Shown here: one piece after another, positions 37,527 through 50,430 of the stretch
How the letters are laid out: each line of letters starts with the position of its first letter
Numbering within the stretch: position 1 is the first letter of the stretch
Assembly (NCBI GenBank): GCA_016703645.1
Contig: JADJBR010000004.1
Coordinates: 443,501 to 507,500 of the forward strand
Source: Zoogloea sp.
Lineage (GTDB): Bacteria; Pseudomonadota; Gammaproteobacteria; Burkholderiales; Rhodocyclaceae
Direction of reading: 5' to 3'
Length of the DNA: 64,000 bases
Program-made: the position numbers and the translations under genes
Notes under the pieces: generated by a model
Seen by the model: the letters and a program-made list of their open reading frames with translations, nothing else
Databases searched by the model: none
What the model was told of the DNA's origin: nothing

Positions 37527-37562
37527 AGCGGATTTTAGTTATGTGTTGCGAACAACACTCTT
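37527..37562 (-). promoter_or_regulatory. predicted Cascade target site with AAG PAM and dyad 2
   Basis: On the minus strand, AAG (37562-37560) is followed by AGTGTTGTTCGCAACAC. This matches pseudospacer bases 1-8 and 10-17, with one mismatch at 9, then diverges. AAG is a canonical type I-E PAM. The same bases form a second dyad, GTGTTG-N4-CAACAC (37543-37558). The PAM overlaps the predicted -35 of the cas promoter, so Cascade binding would block it. Pairing limited to the PAM-proximal part would favour binding without Cas3 cleavage. Confidence 0.65.
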
Positions 37563-37588
37563 GAGGTTTGGTTGTTGCCTGATAGTAT
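37561..37588 (+). promoter_or_regulatory. predicted cas operon promoter
   Basis: A -35 TTGAGG (37561-37566), a 16-nt spacer and a -10 TAGTAT (37583-37588), giving a start near 37595. This is the best sigma-70 match in the WYL-cas3 gap. Confidence 0.6.
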
Positions 37589-37630
37589 TGCTTCGTGCCC
37601 TACTCTCAAATCGAGGCGCGGAGATCAGTC

Positions 37631-37771
37631 ATGGATAGTGTTCTTTCTTATGTGGCTCTTATTTCTGAGCAGCCAATTTCCCTGCAGGTGCTGCTGTTAC
37701 TCGGCGGATTCGCGATCATTCGGCGGATTAAGTCCATAACGATTCGCTTTGGCGATGAACGGGACCGCTGA
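37631..37771 (+). CDS. small predicted single-pass membrane protein ahead of cas3
   Basis: A 46-codon ORF starting at ATG 37631 behind GGAGA (6-nt spacing). It encodes MDSVLSYVALISEQ, then a hydrophobic segment (ISLQVLLLLGGFAII) and a basic tail. It lies between the predicted cas promoter and cas3, so it would be the first product of the operon. No family is recognised and it may be spurious, but the ribosome site and the membrane-like profile support it. Confidence 0.4.
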   Translation: MDSVLSYVALISEQPISLQVLLLLGGFAIIRRIKSITIRFGDERDR

Positions 37772-37877
37772 AACGACTCTTCAGTGCGCTTTGTGGCGGG
37801 GCTGTGCGCGAGGCTCATCCGGTGAGCCTGCTCACCTTCAGAATCGGCTGTATCGAATTCATCCGTTCGGAGTTCCG

Positions 37878-40589
37878 ATGACACGCTTTGGTGATCTTCA
37901 GAAGGCTAGCCGATCCTTGTGGGCCAAGAGTGCGGATGGCATCGGGCATGGTTTGCTGGCGCACATGCTGGACGTGGCAGCGGTTGCCCTCACCATCTTG
38001 CGACGGGAGAGTCCGAGCAGCCGTGCACGCATGGCGGAGTGTCTTGGGCTTCCGATGCCCAGCGCAGACGTCTGGGTTGCCGGGTGTGTCGGGCTTCATG
38101 ATTTTGGCAAGGGCATCGCTGGTTTCCAGGCAAAGTGGCCAGAGGGGAAACTGCGCGATGAGGCAGCGGGCCTGAGCTTCGACGCATTCTCCCTGAAGGC
38201 AGTGACCGATCATGCCTGTGCCACCGCTGCGCTGCTTTATGACCCCCTGGTCGAGCGAACCGGTGCTGATCCCCAGTGGGTGGACGCCGTGCTCCAGGCG
38301 ATCAGCGCACACCACGGCTTCAATTTCATCAGGCGGGAGATCGACTCGGCGCATCCGCCCAAAGAGGGTAAGGCCTGGAAGCTCGCCAGGCGTGAGGTCT
38401 TTGAGGCCTATTGGGCCGCCCTCGACCCCCAGGGCGCTCCGTCTTTGGATACCTTGTCTCTTCCGTCGGTGGCCTGGCTGGCGGGGCTGACCAGCGTGGC
38501 GGACTGGATCGGATCAAACGAGGTCTACTTCACACCGGAGGAGCGGGGCGACACCCTTAGCGCCCATTTCGAAGCCTCCCTCAGGCTAGCCGAGTTGGCT
38601 TTGAATGACATTGGCTGGCCAGGTTTTGCCGCACTTCTGGATGCACCGCATAGCACGGACGACCTGCTTGGTCGTATTGTCGGTTCAGACCGGCCCATGT
38701 CTGCACGGCCTCTGCAGGAGGTTGGTGATCGGCTCCTGGCCCAGACTCATGGGCCCACCTTGTTGCTGGTCGAGGCGCCCATGGGGGAAGGCAAAACAGA
38801 GCTGGCCATGCTGGCACACTTGCGCCTTCAGGCTGCAAACCAGCATCGCGGACTGTATGTGGCCTTGCCTACTCAGGCGACGGGCAATGCCATGTTCGAC
38901 CGGACCCTGCGCTTTCTCCGGGCTTTTTCCGGCGAGGCGAGGCTCGATATCCAGCTAGCCCACGGTGGCGCGATGCTTGATGAACGTATCGCGCGGTTGC
39001 GGGGTGTTTTTGGGAGGACCGATGACAGCGTCGCCTCGTCGGCCTGGTTTGCCCAGCGTCGGCGAGCGCTGATCTCCCCCTATGGCGTCGGGACCATTGA
39101 TCAGGCGCTGTTTGCGACGCTCAATGTCAAGCACCACTTTGTGCGCTTGTGGGGTCTGGCTAATCGGGTGGTGGTGCTGGACGAGGTTCACGCCTATGAC
39201 ACCTATACCAGTGGATTGATTGCCGCGTTGCTGCGCTGGCTGAAGGCCCTGGGGTGCTCCGTTGTGCTGATGAGCGCCACGCTTCCCGGCAAGCGCCGCA
39301 AGGAGTTGCTGAACGCCTGGGGTGTGGACCCGGCATCTGTGGAAGGGCTCGGCTACCCCCGAGTCATGCTGGCCGACAATGGCGGGGCCAAAGGTGCATG
39401 CTTTGGGGCACGACCGCTGCCACCCATCCAGGTGTCGGGTATCGAAGAGTCCATTGATGCCATCGCTGACAAGGCTCGTGCGCTAATGGCGGAGGGTGGT
39501 TGCGGCGGCATCATCGTCAACACCGTCGCCCGGGCGCAGGCCTTGTACACCGCTCTGGCCGGAACCTTGCCATACCCTTGTGAGCTGATCCTGTTCCACG
39601 CCCGTTATCCCGCCGATGAGCGCGGTGAACGGGAGCGGCAGGTATTGACCACCTTCGGGAAGGGCGGAGTACGGCCATCTCGGGCTTTGCTGATCGCCAC
39701 CCAGGTGGCAGAGCAGAGCTTGGACATCGATCTGGATTTCCTGATTTCCGATCTGGCGCCTATCGACCTGCTGTTGCAGCGCGTCGGGCGCTTGCACCGT
39801 CACGAGCGGGCTCGGCCCGAGGCTCATCTTCACCCAAGGTTCTTTGTAGCCGGATTGATCCGCGGACACTTTCCTGAGCTGGAAGAGACCCGTTGGAAGT
39901 ACGTCTATGACCCTTACATCCTGGGCCGTACCTGGGCTCTGGCCGCCATCGAGCCGGAATGGCAGTTGCCCGGAGACATCGATCGTCTAGTCCAAAGGGT
40001 GTATGACGACAACGTCGAGCTACCGGAAGATCTGCCTGCTTCAGACCGAAAACGCATTGAGGAGGGCGATTACGGCGAGTTCTACGCCAAGGTCCGGTAT
40101 GAGGCCCAACAAGCGCTCAATGCCGCCATCGACGCAAACCTCGAACCCCAGGATGCGTATATCGGCAAGCCCCATGGCAGTGAGGACGGCAATGATCTGG
40201 GCATCGAGAATCGCACTCGCCTGGGCGACGATGGCATCTCGGTGATTCCCGTGCAGGTTGTTTCTGAGGGGTGGCAGATAAAAGGTAGTGACATCCCCAT
40301 CGATCCACAGCAACCGGTCACCGATACCGTCGCTCGCGCCCTGTATGCCCGACAGATGAAGATCAGCCGCAAGGCGATTGTTGCCGCCTTGGGGGCGGAG
40401 ACTGCCCCACCGGCCTTTGAGTCGCATCCTCTATTGCGGGATATGAAGCCGCTTAGGTTGGTGAATGGCTGCGTCGAACTGGGCAATCTGATTGTGCGTC
40501 TGGACCCCGTGCTGGGTCTCGTTTTGGAAACCCCTGACACCGGTTTTCCCCTGTCACAGCCGAGGAAGAATGATGAGTACCTGTTTTAA
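37878..40589 (+). CDS. cas3: CRISPR-associated helicase/nuclease Cas3
   Basis: A 903-residue Cas3. The N-terminal HD nuclease has H24 and HD at 74-75 (VGLHDFGKG). The SF2 helicase follows, with Walker A at 302-307 (PMGEGKTE), the DEVH box at 435-438, SATLP, and motif VI QRVGRLHRH. Cas3 is recruited by Cascade to unwind and degrade target DNA. The ATG at 37878 is preferred; an upstream frame extension to 37749 lacks family similarity. First cas gene in the operon, overlapping cas8e by 17 bp. Confidence 0.95.
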   Translation: MTRFGDLQKASRSLWAKSADGIGHGLLAHMLDVAAVALTILRRESPSSRARMAECLGLPMPSADVWVAGCVGLHDFGKGIAGFQAKWPEGKLRDEAAGLSFDAFSLKAVTDHACATAALLYDPLVERTGADPQWVDAVLQAISAHHGFNFIRREIDSAHPPKEGKAWKLARREVFEAYWAALDPQGAPSLDTLSLPSVAWLAGLTSVADWIGSNEVYFTPEERGDTLSAHFEASLRLAELALNDIGWPGFAALLDAPHSTDDLLGRIVGSDRPMSARPLQEVGDRLLAQTHGPTLLLVEAPMGEGKTELAMLAHLRLQAANQHRGLYVALPTQATGNAMFDRTLRFLRAFSGEARLDIQLAHGGAMLDERIARLRGVFGRTDDSVASSAWFAQRRRALISPYGVGTIDQALFATLNVKHHFVRLWGLANRVVVLDEVHAYDTYTSGLIAALLRWLKALGCSVVLMSATLPGKRRKELLNAWGVDPASVEGLGYPRVMLADNGGAKGACFGARPLPPIQVSGIEESIDAIADKARALMAEGGCGGIIVNTVARAQALYTALAGTLPYPCELILFHARYPADERGERERQVLTTFGKGGVRPSRALLIATQVAEQSLDIDLDFLISDLAPIDLLLQRVGRLHRHERARPEAHLHPRFFVAGLIRGHFPELEETRWKYVYDPYILGRTWALAAIEPEWQLPGDIDRLVQRVYDDNVELPEDLPASDRKRIEEGDYGEFYAKVRYEAQQALNAAIDANLEPQDAYIGKPHGSEDGNDLGIENRTRLGDDGISVIPVQVVSEGWQIKGSDIPIDPQQPVTDTVARALYARQMKISRKAIVAALGAETAPPAFESHPLLRDMKPLRLVNGCVELGNLIVRLDPVLGLVLETPDTGFPLSQPRKNDEYLF

Positions 40590-42180
40590 TCTGCTGGACG
40601 AGCCCTGGATTCCCGTGCGTCTGACTTCCGGCGCAGTCGAGGACGTGGGTTTGCTGGCTTTGTTTGATCGACTGGGAGAGATTACGGCACTCGCTGAGAC
40701 CTCGCCGCCAAGTCTCGTTGCACTGCATCGCCTGTTGCTGGCAGTAACAAACCGTGCTCTTTTCATGGCTCTGGGTACTTGGCGCGACAAGGATAGGGCC
40801 CAGTGGTATCGGGACGGGCTGCCCGTGGATGTCATGCGTGATTACCTGGAGAAATGGCGGGAGCGTTTCTGGTTGTTTCACCCGGAAGTGCCCTTCATGC
40901 AGGTCGCTGCGCTGGCCCATTGTGAGGAAACCCGGAGCAAGACCAAGCCGTGGACGCAGATTGCCCTGGATCGGGCGAGTGGCAATACGCCTGTGCTCTT
41001 CGACCATTCGGTGGATGGGGCCCCCTCTGCGATTGATGCGGCTCTGGCCTTACGGTACCTGTTGGGCTTCCTCCAGTTCACTCCGGGTGGGCTTGTGAAA
41101 GTGATCCGTGGTTCGGATAAGGCCGGTGCCCTGGCAAACACCGCCGCTGCAGTTCCCATGGGAGGCAATCTCTGCCAGACCCTTTGTCTGGGGCTCCACG
41201 GGATCGACAGGCGTAGCGAGAACGATCTACCCGCGTGGGAGCAGCCCGCCCCCAGTGTCCCGGACCTTAGTGCGGATGCCCGCTTGGCAACTGGGCCCAA
41301 TGATCGTTACACCCGCCTGTCCCGTGCCGTGTTGTTGGAGCCCGAAGGGCCTCGGTGTGCGGTTCGAGTGATCCGCTTTGCAGCCGGCTTGGCCTTGGAG
41401 GACGACGCGCAGGCGCCGGACCCCATGGCGAGCTACCGGATGGGCACAAATGGTCTTGTGCGCTTGTCCTTCAGCGAAGGGCGGGCACTGTGGCGTGATC
41501 TGCCAAGCCTGCTGGCGGACCCCTTGGGCAAGCACGCCAGTCCAGCCGCTGTGCTTGGGTGGGCGGCCAATCTCCAGCGTGCCGTGGGGAATCGACGTGC
41601 CCATCTTCCTGTACTCGTTGCCGGTTTGGCGAGTGATCAAGCGAAGCTGCTGCGTTGGCGATCAGAGCGCTTTGCGCTGCCGGCTACCGTGCTGTCTGAG
41701 CCCGATAGTGCCCAGTTTCTGCGCACTCTGCTAGGTCAGGCCGAAGAGAGTTTTCACCGGCTACGGGGTATGGCGGTGGATATGGTGGCGGAGACTCTGG
41801 CTGATCCGGGCAACAAGGACACCCGCTCCCGTGCCCGAATCATGGTGGATGGCGGGCCCTGCGAGGCAACGTTCTTTTCCGCTGCCGAGCGCGCCTTGCC
41901 CGATCTGATGAGCCATATCCGCGAAGACGCGCTGGATGAGGCCGATGCTGTCTGGCGGCAAGTCCTGTTGGCGGCTTCCCTCTCAGCATGGGATGCCGTG
42001 AGCCGGAGCATGGGTAGCTCGTCGGTCGCCCTGCGCGCTCAAGCACTCCATCGGTGGAAGCTTGATCGATTGTTGCGGGAATTGCGCAACGAGACCAGTG
42101 ATGGCTCAGCAGGGCCTGTCCCGCCTTTTTCATCCTCGTCCCAAACTCAACCCAAGCCCGACCAGGAGGTTCATTCGTGA
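40573..42180 (+). CDS. cas8e: Cascade large subunit Cas8e (Cse1/CasA)
   Basis: A 535-residue Cse1 protein, starting MSTCFNLLDEPWIPVRL, the family N-terminus. Cas8e recognises the PAM and recruits Cas3. Two ATGs lie side by side (40570, 40573); the second has the better spacing to GAGGAAG. The gene overlaps cas3 and is followed by cse2 through a GTGA overlap. Length is normal. Confidence 0.93.
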   Translation: MSTCFNLLDEPWIPVRLTSGAVEDVGLLALFDRLGEITALAETSPPSLVALHRLLLAVTNRALFMALGTWRDKDRAQWYRDGLPVDVMRDYLEKWRERFWLFHPEVPFMQVAALAHCEETRSKTKPWTQIALDRASGNTPVLFDHSVDGAPSAIDAALALRYLLGFLQFTPGGLVKVIRGSDKAGALANTAAAVPMGGNLCQTLCLGLHGIDRRSENDLPAWEQPAPSVPDLSADARLATGPNDRYTRLSRAVLLEPEGPRCAVRVIRFAAGLALEDDAQAPDPMASYRMGTNGLVRLSFSEGRALWRDLPSLLADPLGKHASPAAVLGWAANLQRAVGNRRAHLPVLVAGLASDQAKLLRWRSERFALPATVLSEPDSAQFLRTLLGQAEESFHRLRGMAVDMVAETLADPGNKDTRSRARIMVDGGPCEATFFSAAERALPDLMSHIREDALDEADAVWRQVLLAASLSAWDAVSRSMGSSSVALRAQALHRWKLDRLLRELRNETSDGSAGPVPPFSSSSQTQPKPDQEVHS

Positions 42181-42773
42181 TCGACTCATCCACGCCAGTA
42201 CAAAGCCCAAGCCATGGCGAGACATTCGTCAATCATCTTCTTGAACTTGCCAAGTCGAATCGGGGCGCCATGGCCGAATTGCGGCGCAGCTTGAGCCATG
42301 AGCCAGGCGCATATGTCGGTGCATTCCCCTACGTGGAGCGCTTTGCCGGTGCCCGCCATGCCCAGGACGCGTATCGCAGGGCGCTATATCTCATCGCAGG
42401 CCTCTTTGCTCTGCACCCCCTGCATCGAAAGGGGAGCAGTTTTGCCTCGGCTTACGGCCGGCTCAGCGAGCAGCGAAAGAGTAGCCAGAAGAGCGATGGC
42501 ATTGAGCGTCGCTTCATCGCGCTCTTGTCAGCAGACGCACAAAGCCTTCCTGCACACCTCAGGCAGGCCGTCTCTTTGCTCGCGGCGGATGATCTTTCCT
42601 TCGACTACGTCCGCTTGCTGAACGACTTGGCCGTCTGGCTCGATCCCCGAAAGCTGGAGCGCCTGGACGAGTTGAGGCAGCGCTGGGCGCAGGACTTTTA
42701 TCGTGCCACGGCGCTGCCCCTCGGTTCGGCCGCATCGACCGAAGTCTCCGTCAACTCCCTTAACCACTCCTGA
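42177..42773 (+). CDS. cse2: Cascade small subunit Cse2 (CasB)
   Basis: A 198-residue helical protein with the Cse2 pattern (RGAMAELRRSLSHEPGAY, then PYVERFAGARHAQDAYRRALYLIAGLFALHP). Two copies normally form the belly of Cascade and stabilise the R-loop. Translation starts at GTG overlapping the cas8e stop, suggesting coupling. Confidence 0.92.
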   Translation: MIDSSTPVQSPSHGETFVNHLLELAKSNRGAMAELRRSLSHEPGAYVGAFPYVERFAGARHAQDAYRRALYLIAGLFALHPLHRKGSSFASAYGRLSEQRKSSQKSDGIERRFIALLSADAQSLPAHLRQAVSLLAADDLSFDYVRLLNDLAVWLDPRKLERLDELRQRWAQDFYRATALPLGSAASTEVSVNSLNHS

Positions 42774-42788
42774 TCTGGTAAAGCCGCC

Positions 42789-43934
42789 ATGTCCCTCTTT
42801 GTTGAATTCCATCTTATTCAGAATTTTGCCCCGTCAAACCTCAATCGTGACGACACCGGCGCTCCCAAGGATGCGCTGTTTGGTGGCTATCGGCGGGCGA
42901 GGGTAAGCAGCCAGTGCTTCAAGCGAGCCATTCGCCTCCTGGCCAAAGAGAAGGCTGCTATCCCTGCCGAGTTTCTGGGGGTTCGGACCAAGAAGCTCGT
43001 TCAGTTGGTTGAAGATCGCCTCGCTGCTCTGGGACGGACGGACGCTCGCTCCCGAGTCGAGGCGGCATTGGGCGCTGCGGGTCTCAAGGTCAAGGATGAC
43101 GGCCGAACCGAGTACCTGCTCTTCCTGGGCGAAAAGGAGGTGGAAGGTTTTGCGGGACTGGTCAATGAATTCTGGGACGAACTCGGAACGAGTGCGGCGC
43201 CAGCTACCGAGAAAAAGACCAAAAAGGAGACCAAGGCCAGTGCCCCCGCTGAAGTCCAGAAGAAAGCCAAGGCCTTGCTTGATGGGGGCAAGGCGGTAGA
43301 TGTGGCCTTGTTCGGCCGCATGCTGGCGGATCTCCCCGAGGTGAACCAGGACGCGGCCTGCCAGGTGGCCCACGCTATCAGCACACACCGGGTCGAGCGG
43401 GAGTTTGACTATTTCACCGCCGTGGATGACAAGGGCGATCCGGACGAGAGCGGTGCCGGAATGATCGGCCAAATCGAGTTCAATTCCGCCACCTTTTACC
43501 GCTATGCGGTGATTGACGTGGCCAAGCTGGTCGCGAACCTGCAGCAGGATGCTGACCTCGCACTGACAGGCCTGTCTGCTTTTGCCAGGGCGATTGCACT
43601 GGCCATTCCCACCGGAAAGCAGAACACTTTTGCCGCGCACAATCCGCCCGCATTTGTGGGAGTCACCCTGCGCCGGTCAAGCCCCATCAACCTCTCCAAC
43701 GCATTCGAAAAGCCGGTCTGGCCTGACCATCAGCTTCCCCTGAGCACGCTCTCAGTCAAGGCGATGTCGGACTACGACGACAAGGTGAGCGGATTCTACG
43801 GTGATGGCCAGGATGCCTGGGCCTACCTGGATCTTACCGGCGCGTGGCCGACCACCAAGGGCGAGGCGCAGCACAGCCTCGATGGCCTGACCCGCTGGCT
43901 GCAGGAGCAGGTGACCGCCAGGCTGGAGGCTTGA
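42789..43934 (+). CDS. cas7e: Cascade backbone protein Cas7e (CasC)
   Basis: A 381-residue Cas7e. It begins MSLFVEFHLIQNFAPSNLNRDD and contains the family segment GGYRRARVSSQCFKRAIR. An Ala/Lys-rich insert (~135-158, EKKTKKETKASAPAEVQKKA) is unusual but does not disturb the RRM-type core. Six copies bind the crRNA along the Cascade backbone. Confidence 0.94.
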   Translation: MSLFVEFHLIQNFAPSNLNRDDTGAPKDALFGGYRRARVSSQCFKRAIRLLAKEKAAIPAEFLGVRTKKLVQLVEDRLAALGRTDARSRVEAALGAAGLKVKDDGRTEYLLFLGEKEVEGFAGLVNEFWDELGTSAAPATEKKTKKETKASAPAEVQKKAKALLDGGKAVDVALFGRMLADLPEVNQDAACQVAHAISTHRVEREFDYFTAVDDKGDPDESGAGMIGQIEFNSATFYRYAVIDVAKLVANLQQDADLALTGLSAFARAIALAIPTGKQNTFAAHNPPAFVGVTLRRSSPINLSNAFEKPVWPDHQLPLSTLSVKAMSDYDDKVSGFYGDGQDAWAYLDLTGAWPTTKGEAQHSLDGLTRWLQEQVTARLEA

Positions 43935-43935
43935 G

Positions 43936-44586
43936 ATGGCGACGCTGCTATTGCGTCTGTCAGGGTTCATGCAGTCCTGGGGTACAACCAGCCGGTTTGA
44001 CGAGCGGGATTCGCAGCTTGAGCCTTCCAAGTCGGGTGTGCTCGGCCTGATCTGCGCGGCCCTCGGGCGAGACAGAGCGGAGCCAGTGGATGATCTTGCG
44101 CGCTTGCGCATGGGCGTGAGGGTAGACCGGGAAGGCGTGCTGATGCGGGACTACCAGACAGCAACAGGGGTCATGATCGCGACGGGCAAGCCTGATCTGA
44201 AACGTACCGTGGTGAGCCCCCGCTACTACCTTGCCGATGCGGCCTTCCTGGTTGGCCTGGAAGGCGCCGACAGGGATCTCCTCGCCCGCATTCAGGATGC
44301 GCTCAGGCATCCGGTGTGGCCCTTGTGCCTAGGTCGAAAGAGCTTTCCACCGGGTGAATCTGTGTGGCTGCAGGATGGTCTCGTGGAAGGCAATCTGAAG
44401 CAGGCGCTGGTGGGCCATCCGCTGATTGCCAAGCCGTTGCAGGAGCATCCGGGGCGGCGCTTGCGCCTGATTCTTGAGCATGCTCATGAGGGCGCTGTAC
44501 GCCTGGATCAACCGATAGCGCCTTTCGCGCTGCGGCGGTTCGGCCCACGCTTTGTTTTGCCGGAGGTCATTGATGTTCCTCGCTAA
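43936..44586 (+). CDS. cas5e: Cascade subunit Cas5e (CasD)
   Basis: A 216-residue Cas5e with the RAMP start LLLRLSGFMQSWGTTSRFDERDS and later FPPGESVWLQ. It binds the 5' handle of the crRNA. It starts 1 bp after cas7e and overlaps cas6e by 14 bp. Confidence 0.93.
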   Translation: MATLLLRLSGFMQSWGTTSRFDERDSQLEPSKSGVLGLICAALGRDRAEPVDDLARLRMGVRVDREGVLMRDYQTATGVMIATGKPDLKRTVVSPRYYLADAAFLVGLEGADRDLLARIQDALRHPVWPLCLGRKSFPPGESVWLQDGLVEGNLKQALVGHPLIAKPLQEHPGRRLRLILEHAHEGAVRLDQPIAPFALRRFGPRFVLPEVIDVPR

Positions 44587-45199
44587 GCTTGTTCTAGATG
44601 GCGCATTTGCCCACGTTCGGCGTGATCTGGCGGACGCCTATCAACTGCACCGGACCTTGGTGAGGTTTTTTGCTGACGACGAGGCAAGCCCGCCTAGGCG
44701 TTTCCTGTGGCGTCTCGAGGCCGATGCCGGCCAATGCGCTGTGGGTGCTGCGACAGTCCTGATCCAGTCGGCCCAGCCGGGCAATTGGGAGGCTATCGAG
44801 AATCTCGAAGGCTATCGGTTGGCGGGCCAGAAGGACGTGGAACTCGACGCCTTGCTGCGGCGCGGACGGCATTACTCGTTTCGCGTTCTTGCCAATCCGA
44901 CAGTGACTCGGGCTGGCAAACGTTATGGTTTGGTCGGTGAGGAGGCGCAGCGCGAGTGGTTGAGCCGTCAGGCAGAGCGCAATGGCTTTGCCCTGCAGGA
45001 ATCTGTTGTTACCGGATCATCTCGCTTGACCGTCAAACAATCCCGCAGTGGGCATCGTATGACTGTGGATACAGTACGTTTCGATGGCGTGCTGACGGTG
45101 GAGGATGTCGGGAAGGTGCATGACGTGCTGATCAATGGGCTGGGCCACGCCAAGGCGCTTGGGTTAGGGCTTCTCTCCATCGCACCGCTGCAGAGCTGA
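44573..45199 (+). CDS. cas6e: CRISPR endoribonuclease Cas6e (CasE)
   Basis: A 208-residue Cas6e with the likely catalytic His26 in DAYQLHRTLVRFF and the C-terminal glycine-rich GLGHAKALGLGLLSIAP loop. It cuts pre-crRNA at the base of the repeat hairpin. It should also process the degenerate mini-array upstream of cas3, whose hairpins are preserved. Confidence 0.93.
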   Translation: MFLAKLVLDGAFAHVRRDLADAYQLHRTLVRFFADDEASPPRRFLWRLEADAGQCAVGAATVLIQSAQPGNWEAIENLEGYRLAGQKDVELDALLRRGRHYSFRVLANPTVTRAGKRYGLVGEEAQREWLSRQAERNGFALQESVVTGSSRLTVKQSRSGHRMTVDTVRFDGVLTVEDVGKVHDVLINGLGHAKALGLGLLSIAPLQS

Positions 45200-45203
45200 A
45201 CAG

Positions 45204-46407
<1,204 letters not shown>

Positions 46408-46498
46408 TCCACCTCTGGCAATCCCAATGTCGTAGTGTTTTCTCGGTAGAATTTCGGTGTCTGATATTTCCGTGTTTTTTCATGGAGATAGAAGAAGT
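46408..46498 (+). promoter_or_regulatory. CRISPR leader
   Basis: A 91-bp AT-rich stretch between cas2 and the first repeat, with a -10-like TAGAAT (46447-46452) and a T-rich segment near 46474-46480. It is on the side toward which the repeats point away, as expected for a type I-E leader. Confidence 0.75.
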
Positions 46499-50076
<3,578 letters not shown>

Positions 50077-50430
50077 CCGGAATCCTAGTCGGCGAGAGCC
50101 CGGGCATTTGCTGGTGATACTTTGTTTCCTGCTCATCCCGCTGGTGCTAGCCACTGGAAGCCTCGTAGCGTGGGGCAGTATCGGGTTTGCCGTTGCATCG
50201 CCCTTAGTCAGTTCACTGTTGGGGCGCGTTCTGCGGTCGCGGCGCTAGCGGCGTGAGACCGAGTTGGGAGCTGGATCCGTTGGCCGAGTGGATGTGATGG
50301 CGACTACTGGCTTGGTCAGCCTGCTGTGGCAGTTCCTTGAACTGGCGAGGCTGATGGACAGGGTGGGATAGCGGTCTCCGCTTCCGCCTGTAGAGAAGTT
50401 CTAGTTCTTGCAGTTTCCGCCCGGCCAGCC
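50077..50430. other. region between the CRISPR array and the GGDEF/EAL gene
   Basis: After the last repeat, a short frame to 50248 encodes a strongly hydrophobic stretch (VILCFLLIPLVLATGSLVAW, then GFAVASPLVSSLLGRVLRSRR), possibly from GTG 50114, with no good ribosome site. It may be a truncated membrane protein. The remainder holds the right direct repeat (50384-50404) and no clear gene. Confidence 0.4.
50384..50404 (+). repeat. right direct repeat flanking the CRISPR-Cas island
   Basis: CCGCCTGTAGAGAAGTTCTA plus G; 20 of 21 bases match the 3' end of the LEA lipoprotein gene at 36010-36030. The surrounding bases do not match. Confidence 0.65.

Larger units (their letters stand above)
37339..37630. 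other. control region between the WYL gene and the cas operon
   Basis: Holds, in order: a strong hairpin (37371-37403), degenerate repeat A, a 33-nt pseudospacer, degenerate repeat B, two similar dyads, and the predicted cas promoter. Each is listed separately. The region is markedly more AT-rich than the coding sequence. Confidence 0.8.
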
